NCBI GenBank assembly: GCA_037974335.1
Contig: CM075760.1
Coordinates: forward strand, 69,121,477-69,185,476
DNA: 64,000 nucleotides
Reading direction: 5' to 3'
Source: Prionace glauca
Lineage: Eukaryota > Chordata > Chondrichthyes > Carcharhiniformes > Carcharhinidae
Below the pieces are notes generated by a model that had not been told where the DNA came from, did not search any database, and was given only the letters and a program-made list of their open reading frames with translations. Position numbers and translations under genes: made by a program. Below, piece after piece: positions 1 to 10,842 of this stretch (within the stretch, counting starts at the first letter, position 1; each line of letters begins with the position of its first letter).

Positions 1-59
1 ACACATCAAACTCCCCAGAAAAATATCAATCGGCCCAGAGTCATTCAGTTCAGCAGAGT

Positions 60-435
60 TCGCCTCCCATTCTCCTTCGCTCTAAGGACAAAAGCCCCAG
101 CTCCCTTAACCTTTCCTCATAAGACCTACCCTCCAAACCAGGCAGCATCCTGGTAAATCTCCTCTGCACTCTCTCCAATGCTTCCACATCCTTCTTATAG
201 TGAGGTGACTAGAACTGCACACAATATTCCAAATGTGGTCTCACCAAGGCCCTGTACACTTGCAGTATAACCCCACGGCTCTTAAACTCTAACCCCCTGT
301 TAATAAACACTAACACACTTTAAGCCTTCTTCACGGCTCTATCCACTTTAGTGGCAATCTTCAGAGATCTGTGGATATGAACCCCGGGATCTCCCTGTTC
401 CTCCACATTGCTCAGAACCCTGCTGTTGACCCTAC
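60..435 (-). mobile_element. CR1-like LINE fragment (reverse transcriptase C-terminal part)
   Basis: The reverse strand matches the layout of the LINE frames seen intact at 27.5 and 53.5 kb: a block equivalent to 'CVQFW..H..KD..ALE.VQRRFTR..P' followed by the leucine-rich 'LGL..LE.RR' region. It is diverged and closed by stops, so it is an old insertion. It lies in the intron 3' of C-mu3, starting about 30 bp beyond that exon's donor site. Family assignment is by recognition of motifs, not by search. Confidence 0.7.
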
Positions 436-462
436 ATTTATTGCTTCAATCTCTCAGCTCAC

Positions 463-771
463 CTGTTTCCTTGTGGATAGATGTTCTTAGAGGAGTCGGC
501 AGATCCTGATGGCTCACCACGCACTCAAACACAGCCGCACTCAGCCAGGCTTGTGTGGAGATGCTTAATTTGCTGATCACGCTGTCACGATCCGCTCCGG
601 GCTTTTCAGCAATCTCTGATTTCAAATACTTCCTGTCTCGGATCCAGGACACGTTAACTCCATCAGGAGCATGAGAAATGATGCAGGTTAAGGTCACGGT
701 CGCCTCCAGTAAGACCTGTTCTATTGGTGGTGGCTGTATCTTCACTGTGGTATCAAGGCACGGGAGAGGAT
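463..771 (-). CDS. ighm: IgM heavy chain constant domain 3 exon (C-mu3)
   Basis: A 309-bp exon encoding one immunoglobulin C1-set domain of the secreted or membrane IgM heavy chain. The acceptor is a pyrimidine tract plus CACAG before the exon (AG at 772-773) and the donor is G|GTGAGC at 463/462. Both junctions are phase 1, so the exon can be spliced between other constant exons. Visible hallmarks are VTLTCII (first disulphide Cys), VSWIRD (core Trp) and AVFECVVSH (second Cys with the C-domain xxVxH signature). The NVS in GVNVSW is a possible N-glycosylation site. C-mu2 lies 0.9 kb upstream on the same strand. C-mu4, the secretory tail and the membrane exons would be left of base 1 and are not in the window. 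The domain number rests on order after C-mu1 and C-mu2. Confidence 0.9.
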
Positions 772-1214
772 CTGTGAATGAGAAATGAAAATGAGCCCTA
801 GTTCCCCTTCAGAAGCAGGACAGCAGTCTTCAGCCTGAAGGAGACAAAGTTGCCTTCAATATATCAATCTCTAACTCTCGCCTTTCACCTTCCATGGCGA
901 ATGGGAAGCCAGCTTGCTGTATGGAATTATTCCCTGTATTAAATATTGGAGCAGCGGTAACATTTCCATGAATCAGAATTGGAGAATTCCCAAACAAACA
1001 CACCATCCTGAACTCAAGGAAAAAGTACTGACCGTTGGTTTATAGATAGGGTGGATACACTTTCCAATATTTTACCCCTGTGCTGTGACCTGTGAAGCAG
1101 TCTAACACTTACTGTCTCTCCAAATTTTACCAGCTGTCTCAGGAACAAGCTGACATCAAGGCCACCTCACTCACTATATTGCTTCAAACCGAAAGGGGGC
1201 ACTCTTTTAAGGGG

Positions 1215-1500
1215 AGGCTGTGGTATATGGTGTTGTCAATGGGCTTATAACCTAGGGCAAGACTCTGGGGACACAGATTCGAATCCCATCATTGCAAATA
1301 TGAAATTTGAATTTTGTAAAAACGTGTAATTCAAAGTTGAAATGGTTCTCATGAAGCTATTGCTGTAAAACCCCTCCTAGTTCACAAATGTTCCTTACCA
1401 AAATCAACCTGCTGTCTTTATCTGGCCTGGCATGCATGTGACTCCAGATTCACAGCAACGTGAATGACACTTCAGTGCCCTCAGGTTTGGGAAATAAATG
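1215..1500 (+). mobile_element. tRNA-derived SINE (family 2), diverged
   Basis: It starts with a tRNA-like head containing a B-box-like GATTCGAATCCC and continues into the body common to the other family-2 copies in this window ('tctggcctg...atgtgactccag...cacagcaa'). It lies in the C-mu2/C-mu3 intron. Other copies lie near 16.9, 22.9, 24.3, 26.2 and 59.5-60.0 kb. Confidence 0.6.
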
Positions 1501-1687
1501 CACATCTCAGGAAGGGATAACAAAAAATTGTTTTTCTGATGAAATTCTGAATGAGATATTGTCCTAATGCAGCAAACTACAGGACAATAACTCACAAGTT
1601 TTTCTATGCTTTGTACCAACTTGAATAGATCCCTAATTCTGATTAACATCAGAATGATATATGTTGTCCTGTGTTTGAGTCTCTTAC

Positions 1688-2002
1688 CCCGAGATACGCT
1701 GATGTTCTGACTCTGAGTGTCTCCTCGGTGAGTGACCTGGCAGGTATAGACCGCTTTGCTGAACCATTCCCCAGCGGAGACTGTCAGCCGACTACTGGCC
1801 GAGAAGTTCCCGTTCAATCGACAGGGGGGAGAGGCGACAATTCCTGAATGCGTGGGTTCCCCATTCTTCAGCCAACTCACTTCCATTGACCCTGGCTGGA
1901 AATCGATGATTGAACAGACGATGATTGCGAATTTCCTGTGTGAGATTTCTTCACTGGAACTCACGGTGAGGATAAGAGTTGGAGGGATCACAGGCGGAGG
2001 GC
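1688..2002 (-). CDS. ighm: IgM heavy chain constant domain 2 exon (C-mu2)
   Basis: A 315-bp exon encoding the second constant C1-set immunoglobulin domain. The acceptor is a run of T plus CCCTGAAG (AG at 2003-2004); the donor is CGGG|GTAAGAG. It is phase 1 at both ends, and the base carried over from C-mu1 completes a Cys codon followed by [13 protein letters not shown]. The domain shows [12 protein letters not shown] (first Cys), VSWLKNG (Trp) and YTCQVTHRG (second Cys and the TCxVxH signature). Two NxS motifs (NFS and NIS) are possible glycosylation sites. The start is set by the splice site; methionines inside open frames here have no meaning. It sits 0.4 kb downstream of C-mu1 and 0.9 kb upstream of C-mu3. 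Assignment is sure at the level of an immunoglobulin C domain, and IgM is inferred from the domain order and cluster layout. Confidence 0.9.
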
Positions 2003-2059
2003 CTTCAGGGAAAAAAAAACAGATCAGTCATTTCCTGCAGAAGATGTGGATCAATTAAA

Positions 2060-2277
2060 CTTTTGTCAACAGAGGGTAGTAAGGGTGTGGAATGCCCTGT
2101 CTGCAGCATTGTGGACTCGCCAACTTTAAGGGCGTTCAAATGGTCAGTGGATACACATATGGATAACATTGGAATAGTTTAGGTTAGAGGGTCATTAGAT
2201 TGGTTCCACTGGTCGGCGCAACATCGAGAGCCGAATGGCCTGTACTGCGCTGTAATGTTCTATGTTCTATGTTCTAA
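2060..2277 (+). mobile_element. LINE 3'-end fragment
   Basis: The plus strand has the end of an RT reading frame (an 'RVW.ALSAA' analogue) running into a 3' tail that ends in three TGTTCTA units. That short terminal repeat is typical of CR1-clade elements. It is 5'-truncated and lies in the C-mu1/C-mu2 intron. Confidence 0.65.
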
Positions 2278-2413
2278 CTCATTTGCAGTCAATAGACACT
2301 AACTGGACCAATCCAAAGGGCCGGATTGTGCACATCTATTTAAATGAGTTATAACCAAGGCCCTACATGTTAACCACAGTGTTTCTGTTTCACACAAGCT
2401 CCACAACACTTAC

Positions 2414-2713
2414 ATGGTATTTCAATGTTCTTGACTGAGCTGTTGTGTTGAACCTCACAGTCAATTCTGGGACATTCTCCCGCTGAGTCGCTGATGGTTA
2501 ACTGGCTGCTCAGGGTGTAGGTTCCCTTCGTGTTTCTCACTGATGGGTAAGTCTTAAACCCACTGGGGACCGTTTGCCCATTTTTCTTCCAGGTCACTTT
2601 GGAGACATCTGGAAGGTAATCCATCGCCAAACAGCCGAAGGTGATGGAGCCGCCGGAGTTCTGTTGCTGACAGGGGGAGACCAGGCCATACAGAGTGGGC
2701 GCAGACGGTGTCG
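2414..2713 (-). CDS. ighm: IgM heavy chain constant domain 1 exon (C-mu1)
   Basis: A 300-bp exon, first constant domain of the IgM heavy chain, which pairs with the light-chain constant domain. The acceptor is TTCTTTCCCAG (AG at 2714-2715) and the donor is CAT|GTAAGT. It is phase 1 at both ends, and the G left by the J exon completes an Ala codon before TPSAPTLYGLV. The early Cys in VSPCQQQ is placed where the interchain Cys to the light chain lies in IgM. ITFGCLAMDY and IDCEVQH supply the intradomain Cys pair, with VTWKKNG carrying the core Trp. The peptide is open throughout. The preceding intron, from J, is 10.6 kb. The family assignment is strong because the exon lies downstream of a complete V-D-D-J set in the same orientation and in frame. 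Confidence 0.93.
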
Positions 2714-2814
2714 CTGGGAAAGAATAGCCAATTGAACAAGTTAGACTCTTACTTGCATTTATTAAGTCATCAAACATTGTTACAAATAGGTTTCTATATT
2801 AGATATAGCTCTTG

Positions 2815-2945
2815 GTGTTAAAGGGATGAAGGGATATGGGTAGTAGGTGTGATCAGGATAGTGATGAGCTCTGACCAAAGTGAAAGGCGGCGTATGCTCC
2901 AAGGGCCGAATGGCCAACTCCAGCTTCTATTTTCTATGTTTCTAT
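2815..2945 (+). mobile_element. CR1-like LINE 3'-tail fragment
   Basis: Ends in '...ggccgaatggcc...tattttctatgtttctat', the usual tail of shark CR1-type elements ('gggccgaatggcctactcc...'). Only the untranslated 3' end is present. Confidence 0.5.
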
Positions 2946-3274
2946 CTCGAACATTGATTTGAATTATGAACTTATCCCTAATATTTCCCGATTAAATCTT
3001 TCATCCGCCTTTGCGATGATGTTACTTCTATCATTTGGGAATTGTCATCTCTGTAGAAACTCATATCCCTGTCTCCACTTCTATCAAATTAGGAAGAAAA
3101 AACACATTCTGTTAGTCTCACAATGACATGTCATTCATTGGATTAACAGAGAACAGCAAAGATTGTCTCCATTATTGAAGCAACTATTTATTTCTCAACA
3201 ACAGCAGTGTATGATGAACCGCTGTTTATTTCTCAAACAACAACACTTTGTGATGAAGAAGTTCTCCCTTCACT

Positions 3275-3405
3275 CAGACTATCCACTCACCTGATGAGGG
3301 AGCTCCAACAGTTTGTGATTCCAAATAAACCTGTTGGACTTTAACCTGGTGCAGTGAGATCCTTACTGTGCCCACACCAACCTCACTCCGGCATCTCCAC
3401 ACTAG
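3275..3405 (+). repeat. Interspersed repeat fragment, unclassified
   Basis: The segment 'cacctgatgagggagc...attccaaataaacctgttggac' has the look of an abundant shark interspersed repeat that I recognise but cannot assign to a class. The rest of 2946-3719, between C-mu1 and the purine array, shows no gene. Confidence 0.4.
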
Positions 3406-3719
3406 TTTTAGAAATTGCCTGTGTTCAAACTGATTGGTGCCCCTTCCTCTCTCCAACTCACTGCCTCTCACTCCACAAAACGGAGATTAGTAACTTTGCT
3501 TCAAAAATACCTCCGGAATGAATACTTACTGAATGATCAGGAAACTCTAAATGTGATTATAAATTCAAATAAATCCAACATTGACTCATTGACGGATCAT
3601 ACATTAATAGCAAGAGTTTCCCATTCGGCCCCTGAAGTCTCCTCCATCATTCACTGAGATTACAGATAAGCCGATTGTGGTGCTAGCTCTATTCTGAACC
3701 TCCTCACTCTGCCCATCCA

Positions 3720-4455
3720 TCACCCGCTCTCTACCCATTTCCCCAGCTCTTTGCCCTTTCCCCTTTCACGGTGGCTCTTTTCCCCTTTTATCCAGCTCTC
3801 TGTATTTCCACCTGGTTCTCTACACTTTCCTCCAGCTCTGTGCCCTCTCCCCCGGCTCTCTGTTCTTTCCCTCAGCTCCCTACGCTGTCCCTCAGCTCTC
3901 TGACCTCTGTCCCTGCTCCCTACCCTCTTTCTCCTTTCCCCCGGCTCTCTGACCTTTCCCCCTGACTCTCCTGCCCTTTCCCCTGGGCTCTCTGCCCTGT
4001 CCGTTGGCTCTCTGCCCTTTCTCCTGCCTCCCTGCCCTTTTTCGTGCCTCCCCGCACTTTTTCCTTGTTCTCTCCCCTTTCCCTGGTCTTTCTCCCCTTT
4101 CCCCCATCTCTTTGCCCTTCCTTTCGGCTCTCTCCCCTTTCCCTGGTCTCTCTGCCCTTTCCCCTTGCTCCCTGCCCTTTCCCCTCTCTCTCTTCTCTTT
4201 TCCACGGCTTTCCGCTCTGTTCCCCTGCTATGTGCCCTTTCTCCGGCCTCTCGGCCCTTCCCCCAGCTCTCTGCTGTTTCCCCTGGCTCTCAGCCCACCC
4301 CCACCCCGGCTCTCTGTCCTTTCCCCCGCCTCCTGTTCTCCCCTGACTCTTTGTCATTGCCCCTGGCCCCGAGCCCCCAGCAATTCCCTCCAGCTCTCTG
4401 CACTCCCAGGGCAGCTCCCACCTTTGAACACCAAACTGCAGCTTGAGATCTTTCT
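3720..4455 (-). repeat. Purine-rich ~20-bp minisatellite with GAGCT motifs (switch-like) in the J-C intron
   Basis: On the Ig sense (minus) strand this is a degenerate tandem repeat of about 20 bp with the pattern CAGAGAGCC/T followed by GGGGGAAAGGG. At least eight units carry GAGCT followed by a G-rich run (for example near 3746, 3793, 3833, 3873, 3892, 4264, 4391 and 4410). The sense strand is G/A-rich and the template strand is C/T-rich. Open frames of 100-190 codons cross it on both strands, but they are low-complexity artefacts. It lies 1.0 kb upstream of C-mu1, where tetrapod switch regions lie relative to their constant exons. Function is inference only. Confidence 0.7.
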
Positions 4456-4489
4456 TCTCTCTCGTTGCAGACCCTCCCCACACAGATTC

Positions 4490-6615
4490 AGTGAGTGTGA
4501 GTGAGAGAATGTGACTGTGTGAGGGTGAGTGATTAGATGAGTCAGAGTGGATGAGTGATGTGTGAAGGAAGGTGGGTAAGTGAGGGTGAGTGAGTGAAGT
4601 TCTTTGAGTGAGGGTGAGTGATTGAGGGTGAGTAAGTGTGGGTGAGGGTGAGAAAGCGTGAGTAATTGAGGGTGTGTGTGAGAGGGTAGGTGAGTGAAGG
4701 TGGCTGAATGTGAGTGAAGGTGGCTGGATGAGTGTAGGTAAGCAAGATTGAAATAATAAGGGAGAGTGAGTGAGGATGTGTGAAGGTTCGTGGAGATGGG
4801 TGAGTGGAAATGAGTGAGATTGAGTGAATGAGGGTGTGAATGTAACTGTGTATGTAAGGGTTGAGATTAATAAGTCAGGGTGTGTTATTGAGGGTGGTGT
4901 GTGAGGGAGAATGAATGTGGATGGGTGGGAGAGTGAGGGTGATTGAGTGAAGGTGTTTGATGAGGATGAGTGATTGAGGATTTGTGAGTTAGGTTGCGTG
5001 ATGTTGAGTGATGATGAGTATGTGAGCTTGTGTGAGTGAAGGTAGGTGTGTGAGTTTGAGTCAGTTTGAATGGGTGAGGTGGCATAAGTGAGAGAGAGAC
5101 AGAGAGAGGGTCATTGAGTTGAGTCTGTGGGGGTGAGTGAGTGAGTGTGAGAGAATGGGGTGAATGAGTGAGGGTGAGTGAGACTGAGTGAGACTGGGTG
5201 AGTGAGAACGGATTAGTTGGATGAGTGAATGAAGGTGAGTATGAATGTTGGTGACTGGCTGAGGGTCTAAGTCAGTGAGTGAGGTTTAGTGAGTGAGGCT
5301 GAGTGAGTGATGGTGTATGACTGTGGGTGGCTGAGTGACAGTGAGTTAATGAGGGCGCGTGAGGGTGAGTGCGTGAGAGTGAGTGAGTGAATGTGGGTGC
5401 GTGACTGAGGGTGTGAGAGTGAGTGAATGTGAGTGAGTCAGTGAGGGTGTGAGAATGAGTGAGTCAGGGTGAGTGATTGAGGTTGAACGAGTGAAGTTGA
5501 ATGAGTGTTTGTGGGTGAGTGAGGATGGACGAGAGTGAGTGAGCAAATATGAGTGAGTGAGTGAGGGTATGAGGATGAGTGAATCAGGGCGTGTGTTTGC
5601 GTGAACGAATGAGCTTGAATGAGGGTGTGTGAGTGCTTGTGGGCGAGTGAGTGAGAATGGATGAGAGTGAGTGAGTGAGTATGAGTGAGTGATTGTGAGT
5701 GAGTGAGTGAGTGTGAGTGACTCAGGGTGAAACAGGATCCGTGAGTTTCTGAGGTTGAGTGCGTGAGGGCGAGTGCGTGAGGGTGGGTGAGGGGGGATGA
5801 GTGAGTGGGGATGAGTGAGTGGGGATGAGTGAGTGGGGATGAGTGAGTGGAGGTGAGTGAGTGGGGGTGAGTGAGAGGGGGTGAGTGAGAGGGGGTGAGT
5901 GAGAGGGTGTGAGGGTGTGAGGGAGTGTGTGTGAGGGAGTGAGTGTGAGGGAGTGAGTGTGAGGGTGGATGAGTGAGCAAGGGTGAGTGAGTGAGCATGA
6001 GTGAGTAAGCGTGAATGAGGGTGAGTGAGTGAGGGTGAGTGAGTGAGGGTGAGTGATTGTGGTTGAGTGTGTGAGGGTGAGTGAGTGAGGGTGAGTGAGA
6101 GAGAGTGTGTCAGTGAGGGAAGGTGGGTAAGTGAGGGTGAGTGAGTGAAGTTATTTGAGTGAGGATGAGTGATTGAGGGTGAGTGAGAGAGAGTGTGTCA
6201 GTGAGGGAAGGTGGGTAAGTGAGGGTGAGTGAGTGAAGTTATTTGAGTGAGGATGAGAGATTGAAGGTGAGTGAGTGAAGTTATTTGAGTGAGGATGAGA
6301 GATTGAAGGTGAGTGAGTGAAGTTATTTGAGTGAGGATGAGTGATTGAGGGTGAGTGAGAGAGAGTGTGTCAGTGAGGAAAGGTGGGTAAGTGAGGGTGA
6401 GTGAGTGAAGTTATTTGAGTGAGGATGAGAGATTGAGGGTGAGTGAATGAGGGTGAGTGGGTGAGAGTGTGTCAGTGAGGGAAGGTGGGTAAGTGAGGGT
6501 GAGTGAGTGAAGTTGTTTGAGTGAGGAGGAGAGATTGAGGGTGAGTGAGTGAAGTTATTTGAGTGAGGATGAGAGATTGAGGGTGAGTGAGTCAGTGTGG
6601 GTGAGGGTGAGAGAG
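4490..6615 (+). repeat. GTGAG-rich minisatellite array, J-C intron
   Basis: About 2.1 kb of units built from GAGTGAGGGT and GAGTGAGTGA. At 6110-6600 they are organised into higher-order units containing 'gtgaagttatttgagtgaggatgag'-type segments. On the Ig sense strand it reads CTCACTCACCCT, so its strand composition is opposite to that of the neighbouring 3720-4455 array. Long open frames in it are repeat artefacts. Confidence 0.9.
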
Positions 6616-6959
6616 TCAGTGAGCCACCTCCTCCTCTCCCTCTCCATTGATCTTTTCCCGATTCTCTCCATTGATCAGCTTTCAGTAACAGGACTGTGTA
6701 AAGTCAGGAATCAGTGTAGATCACCGGGCAGCTGCTTTAATGTCGGGGCCTTTCTTTCAGAAACACGGATCAGTGAACAAATAGACAGACTGAGGGAGCT
6801 GGAAGGGAAGCTTCCAGCAAAACTAGGGTCACACAGGAATCAAACAGCAAGTTTACACCAGTATTGGGGAGCCAGGCGGACTTAGTCTCAGCCAGATCCC
6901 TTCTTATTGATTGTGTCTTTGTGTCCGGTGTAACACATGGAAATCCCTACTTCTGACCT

Positions 6960-7175
6960 CATGTTGGATGGAATGTGTCATTGATGAAGCAATAGAAGAT
7001 TGTTGGTCCCAGAACAGTCCCCTGCCGAACTCCTGCAGTGATTTCTCAGCTTAGATGTTTGACCTCCAACAACCATCACCATCTTGCTTTGTGCTAAATA
7101 TGACTCCAAACAGAGAAGAATTTCCAGCTGAAACTTATTCACATGAGTTTTACTCGGGCTCCTCGATCCCACCCT
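6960..7175 (-). mobile_element. LINE reverse transcriptase fragment
   Basis: Minus-strand frames give an analogue of the RT motif B region (a decayed 'AGVPQGSVLGP'-like stretch) typical of shark LINE debris. It is strongly diverged. The flanking 6616-6959 shows no recognisable gene. Confidence 0.4.
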
Positions 7176-7205
7176 CATTCAAATGTTACCGGGGGAGGGG
7201 GGAGG

Positions 7206-7525
7206 GGGTGGCCGAGGCGGCACAGTGATTAACGCTGCTGCCTCACAGTTCAATTCCCGATATGAGTCATTGTGTATGGAGTTAGTAAGTTCACCCCGTG
7301 TCTGCTTGGGTTTGCTTCGGATGCTCCTGTTTCCTCCCACAGTCCAAAGACGTTTGGGTTCAGGGGAGTGGCCGTGCTAAATTGCCCCTTAGTTTCAGGA
7401 GGTCTAGTTAGAGTAAACACATGTGGTTATGGGGATAGGGCTTTGGTGGAATTCCTGTTGATGCAGACTCGATGGGCTGAATGGCCTCCTTCTGTACTGT
7501 AGGATCTCGTGATTCTATTCTATGA
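7206..7525 (+). mobile_element. tRNA-derived SINE (family 1)
   Basis: Head 'ggcacagtgattaacgctgctgcctcacag' with tRNA A/B-box character, body 'tttcctcccacagtccaaagacg...gctaaattgccccttag', and 3' end 'gactcgatgggctgaatggcctccttctgtactgtagga'. It is nearly full length and resembles the HE1-type elasmobranch SINEs; that name is from memory and tentative. Confidence 0.75.
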
Positions 7526-7544
7526 TGTAAATGACAGTCTCTCT

Positions 7545-7983
7545 GACGTATGTGAGGTGGAAAGTGTGTGAGGTGTGTTTGGGTGTGTGTTTGATAGAGA
7601 GAGAGGGTGAATGTGTGTGAGAAGGTGCCTGTGTGTGACAGACTGTGTTTGCACATGTGTGAGACAGTGGGCTGCGTTTGCAAGAGGGGGCAGTGTGCCT
7701 ACTAGAAAGCAAATATACTGTTCATGAGTGTGTGGAAGTGTGCATGGGATTGTGTGTGAGTAAGAAAAATGTGTGCAATGTACATGGGTGATAGAGGCAA
7801 AGTGTGTGTGTGTGTGTGACAGAGAACGTTTGCGTGACACTGTGCTTGTGGGAGAGACTGTGTCTGTGTGTAAGTTGGAGTGTGTGCATAGGTCTATGTT
7901 TGTGAGAGAGTGTGAGCGAGCTAGTGTGAGAGAGAGCAAGAATGTACAGGTGTAAGATAATCTGTGCAACAGAGATAGAAATA

Positions 7984-8016
<33 letters not shown>

Positions 8017-8425
8017 TGCAAGTGCAAGAGGAATTGTGAGAAAGTGTGTGTGAATAAATGAGAGACAACTTGAGCGTGTGTGACAGAGTGTGGGAGAGTG
8101 AGTGCGTGTGTGAGAGCCTGAGACTATGCTTATATGTGTGTGTGTGTGTCTGCGTGTAAGAGAGAATGTTTGTGGAGATGTGTGCGTGTGAGTGTTTTTG
8201 TGTTGAGATGTGAGAGACTGATTGAGAGAGTGAGAGTGTGTCTGGATTTGTATTTGAGACAGAGTATGTAGACCGTGAGAGAAAGAGAATGTGTGTGAGA
8301 TATCGTTTGAGAGAGAAAGTAAGTGTGCGTGTGTATGTGTGAGAGAATATGAGAGTCTCTCTGTGTGTATTTATGTGTGTGAGAGTGTGTGATGTGTGTA
8401 AGTCTCTATCTGGCTGATTCAGTCT
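7545..8425 (+). repeat. TG/AG simple-sequence region
   Basis: Irregular microsatellite-like DNA of GTGTGTGA and GAGAGAGA runs. There is no fixed long period. Open frames on the minus strand (HTHTHT, SLSLS) are compositional. Confidence 0.85.
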
Positions 8426-8689
8426 GGAAAAGCACCCTCACTCCACACATACTCACCCACTCGCACAGTAAGTGGGAGTGACAAGCGAGCACAACACGGA
8501 CTGTGGGGCACGGGTTGGAAAAACATTTAAATATTTCACAAGTCAGTCACAATTAAATAATTTCCTCTTTCCTCAATGATAGAAACTTGTAAAACCTCAC
8601 GGAATCTGACACAATCCAGGGCAAAGCCACCCACAAGATTACCCGGCCCCTCATTCACCCTATTTACTCTCTCCATCACTAACAGGCAG

Positions 8690-8985
8690 TGTCAGCACTG
8701 TGTGCATTATATACAACATGCACTGCAGCAATTCACCAAGGCTCCATAGATTACACTGTCCAAACCCGCTGCCTTTACATCCTAACAGGACAAGGGCAGC
8801 AGCCATATCTGAAACACTATAACCTGTAAGCTCCCCTCCAAAACACACACCATCCTGACCTGAAACAATTTCTCAATTCATTCATAATCGCTGGGTCAAA
8901 ATCCTGGAACTTCCTGCCTAACAGCAGGGCGGATGCCTGCAGCATATGGACTGCAGTTGTTCAAGGATGCTTCATATCAATTCTT
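8690..8985 (+). mobile_element. LINE family B fragment (RT C-terminal region)
   Basis: Plus-strand sequence contains 'cactgcagcaattcaccaaggctcc...gacaagggcagcag...catcctgacc...ctgggtcaaaatcctggaacttcctgcctaacag'. This is the same element as at 18920-19135 and 27020-27500, where the encoded peptide reads like a LINE RT C-terminal domain. It is decayed and truncated. Confidence 0.55.
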
Positions 8986-9474
8986 TGTGAAGGAACAATT
9001 AGATTAAAAATTCTGGCCGCGCAAATGTCTCTAAAATGCCTTTAGAAGATTAAAAATAATATGCAAGTGAATTTGACCCTTCAACTGTCAAACTAATCAG
9101 TTCAGGGGCTGCTGGATTACGGAGCACAATATAGTAAATCTCACTTTGTATTTGTTCATCGAACATTCCCAAGGCCGGTACATCACTGCTTAAAAATCAC
9201 CCAATTCTCCCTCTAAAGTCTGATGTTTCTGCTTCTCTGATAGACACAATATGCTTCAGGGACTTAATTTCTGAGACACCGAGTCAAACAGTCACATTTC
9301 CCACAGATACAAGTGCATTGAAGAAATAAATAAAATTTCACTTCCTGCAGTACAGGAGAAGGAATCAAAAGATTTATAACCAGTCAGGGAGATTCCTGGT
9401 CCCAACACAGTGACCACACGCCCAGAAAGAGAACAGACACAAACAGTTCAACAGTCGAGTTCCCAGCAGAAAGA

Positions 9475-9720
9475 TCTGTTCAATCTGTCAATTTCAAACT
9501 GTTGGATTCTCATTGATCAATAGTCAAGTTACAACAGAAAATCAATAACCTATTTCAAATTAAATGGGTATTCAGAACTCCTCTCGACTTTTAATTATTT
9601 CTCTCTGCCTGCATCACTTCGCGAAAATTGTGTAAAAATGTAATTTCGCTGAAAATGAGCAAAAATAACAGATTCAGGACAGTTCAATGTCCCTATCAGA
9701 GATACAGTGACACAGTAATA
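9475..9720. repeat. Intron duplication, copy 1
   Basis: About 245 bp paralogous to 10843-11096: a shared block from 'tctgttcaatctgtcaa' through '...attgatcaa.agtcaa.ttacaacag' and '...gaaaatgag' to 'aacagattca.g.cagt.taatgtccct'. It is diverged and noncoding, in the J-C intron. Confidence 0.7.
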
Positions 9721-9796
9721 GTTCAATGTCCCTAACAGAGATACAGTGACACAGTAATAGTTCAATGTCCCTAACAGAGATACAGTGACACACTAA
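9682..9796 (+). repeat. 39-bp tandem repeat, three copies
   Basis: Three units beginning GTTCAATGTCCCTA and running to ACACAGTAATA. Units 1 and 2 differ by one base and unit 3 decays at its end. A single related unit lies in the paralogous block at about 11065-11100, so the triplication followed the larger duplication. Confidence 0.85.
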
Positions 9797-10842
9797 GAAT
9801 TAAACAAACCGGGAAATATTTACATTGAAAATCGTTACCTGATTGGATCTAATTTCTTAATTAAATGTAATCAACAAAATTATCAAGGCAAAGCAACTTA
9901 TCGAGCCGAGCACAGCTGAGTAAAGAAATGTTTTGTTTTTGAATTCATTTTGATACAATTAAATATTCTCTAAGACTGATGATATTTTGCACGCTAGTGC
10001 AATATTCAAGGTCTTTTGTTTTGAACTAATCAGCGTTAATATTGCATTTTAAGTTATTGTTAATTGTCAGTTAGTTCTCCTGTCAGCTGATTTGTTCTCT
10101 GTAATAAAATGAGTTTTCAATCATTCAAAACGTGCTTCTGCCCCCAACATTGTTAAATAATTAGGTTACAATTAAATCTCAATGTTAAACTATAATTTCA
10201 AATTACTGAATGGAAACATTCAAACATCTGTCATTCATTTACTTAAATCTAATCATATTGTAATATTTTACTTTTTCACTTTTACTACAAATATCTTATT
10301 ACAACGAACAAACGTGTTAAAAATGCAGATTTCTGAGTTTGTCCAGACTATAACGGCCTGGCCGTTTGAAATCAATAATACTGCTTCCTAGATTTAATAA
10401 TTTAGGCCACCCATATAACAACTTCATTACTGAACACATTGTTTAATTAAAGAAGACCTGAATTAAACAGTGCAAACAGAGACGATAATTGATTCAAATC
10501 CTCTGTAACGCTAAAAACACGATGCAGAATATAAGTCTCAACCTTTTCTTCATTATAATATTTAATAAGAATTAAACATAAGCTTCAGTTAGTATGAATT
10601 CTTCCATTCTGTCATTTATTCTTCCATTCTGTGTTTGACATTAATGGGAGACATGATGTTATTAAGTGCTGAGCTAATATTATTTTTATAGTATATATAA
10701 TATCATATTATTTTTATATAATCTTTTTGAATTTCAAGCATTTAATTGTCAGTCGGTAGCCAGTTTCTGTTGACACTTTACTACAATTCAAACACAATCA
10801 TTTGAACAATTTTACTTGAGTGTCAGCGAATTCCATCTGTCA

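Noticed and set aside
3720-4504. Long open frames on both strands (up to 187 codons) rich in Arg/Gly/Glu or Ser/Pro/Leu
   Set aside because: They arise from the ~20-bp purine/pyrimidine repeat. Overlapping frames are open on both strands and no splice or domain support exists.
5346-5998. His/Ser/Thr-rich open frames
   Set aside because: Translation of the GTGAG-type minisatellite; compositional artefact.
7520-8068. 182-codon HTHT/SLSL frame
   Set aside because: Translation of TG/AG simple sequence.
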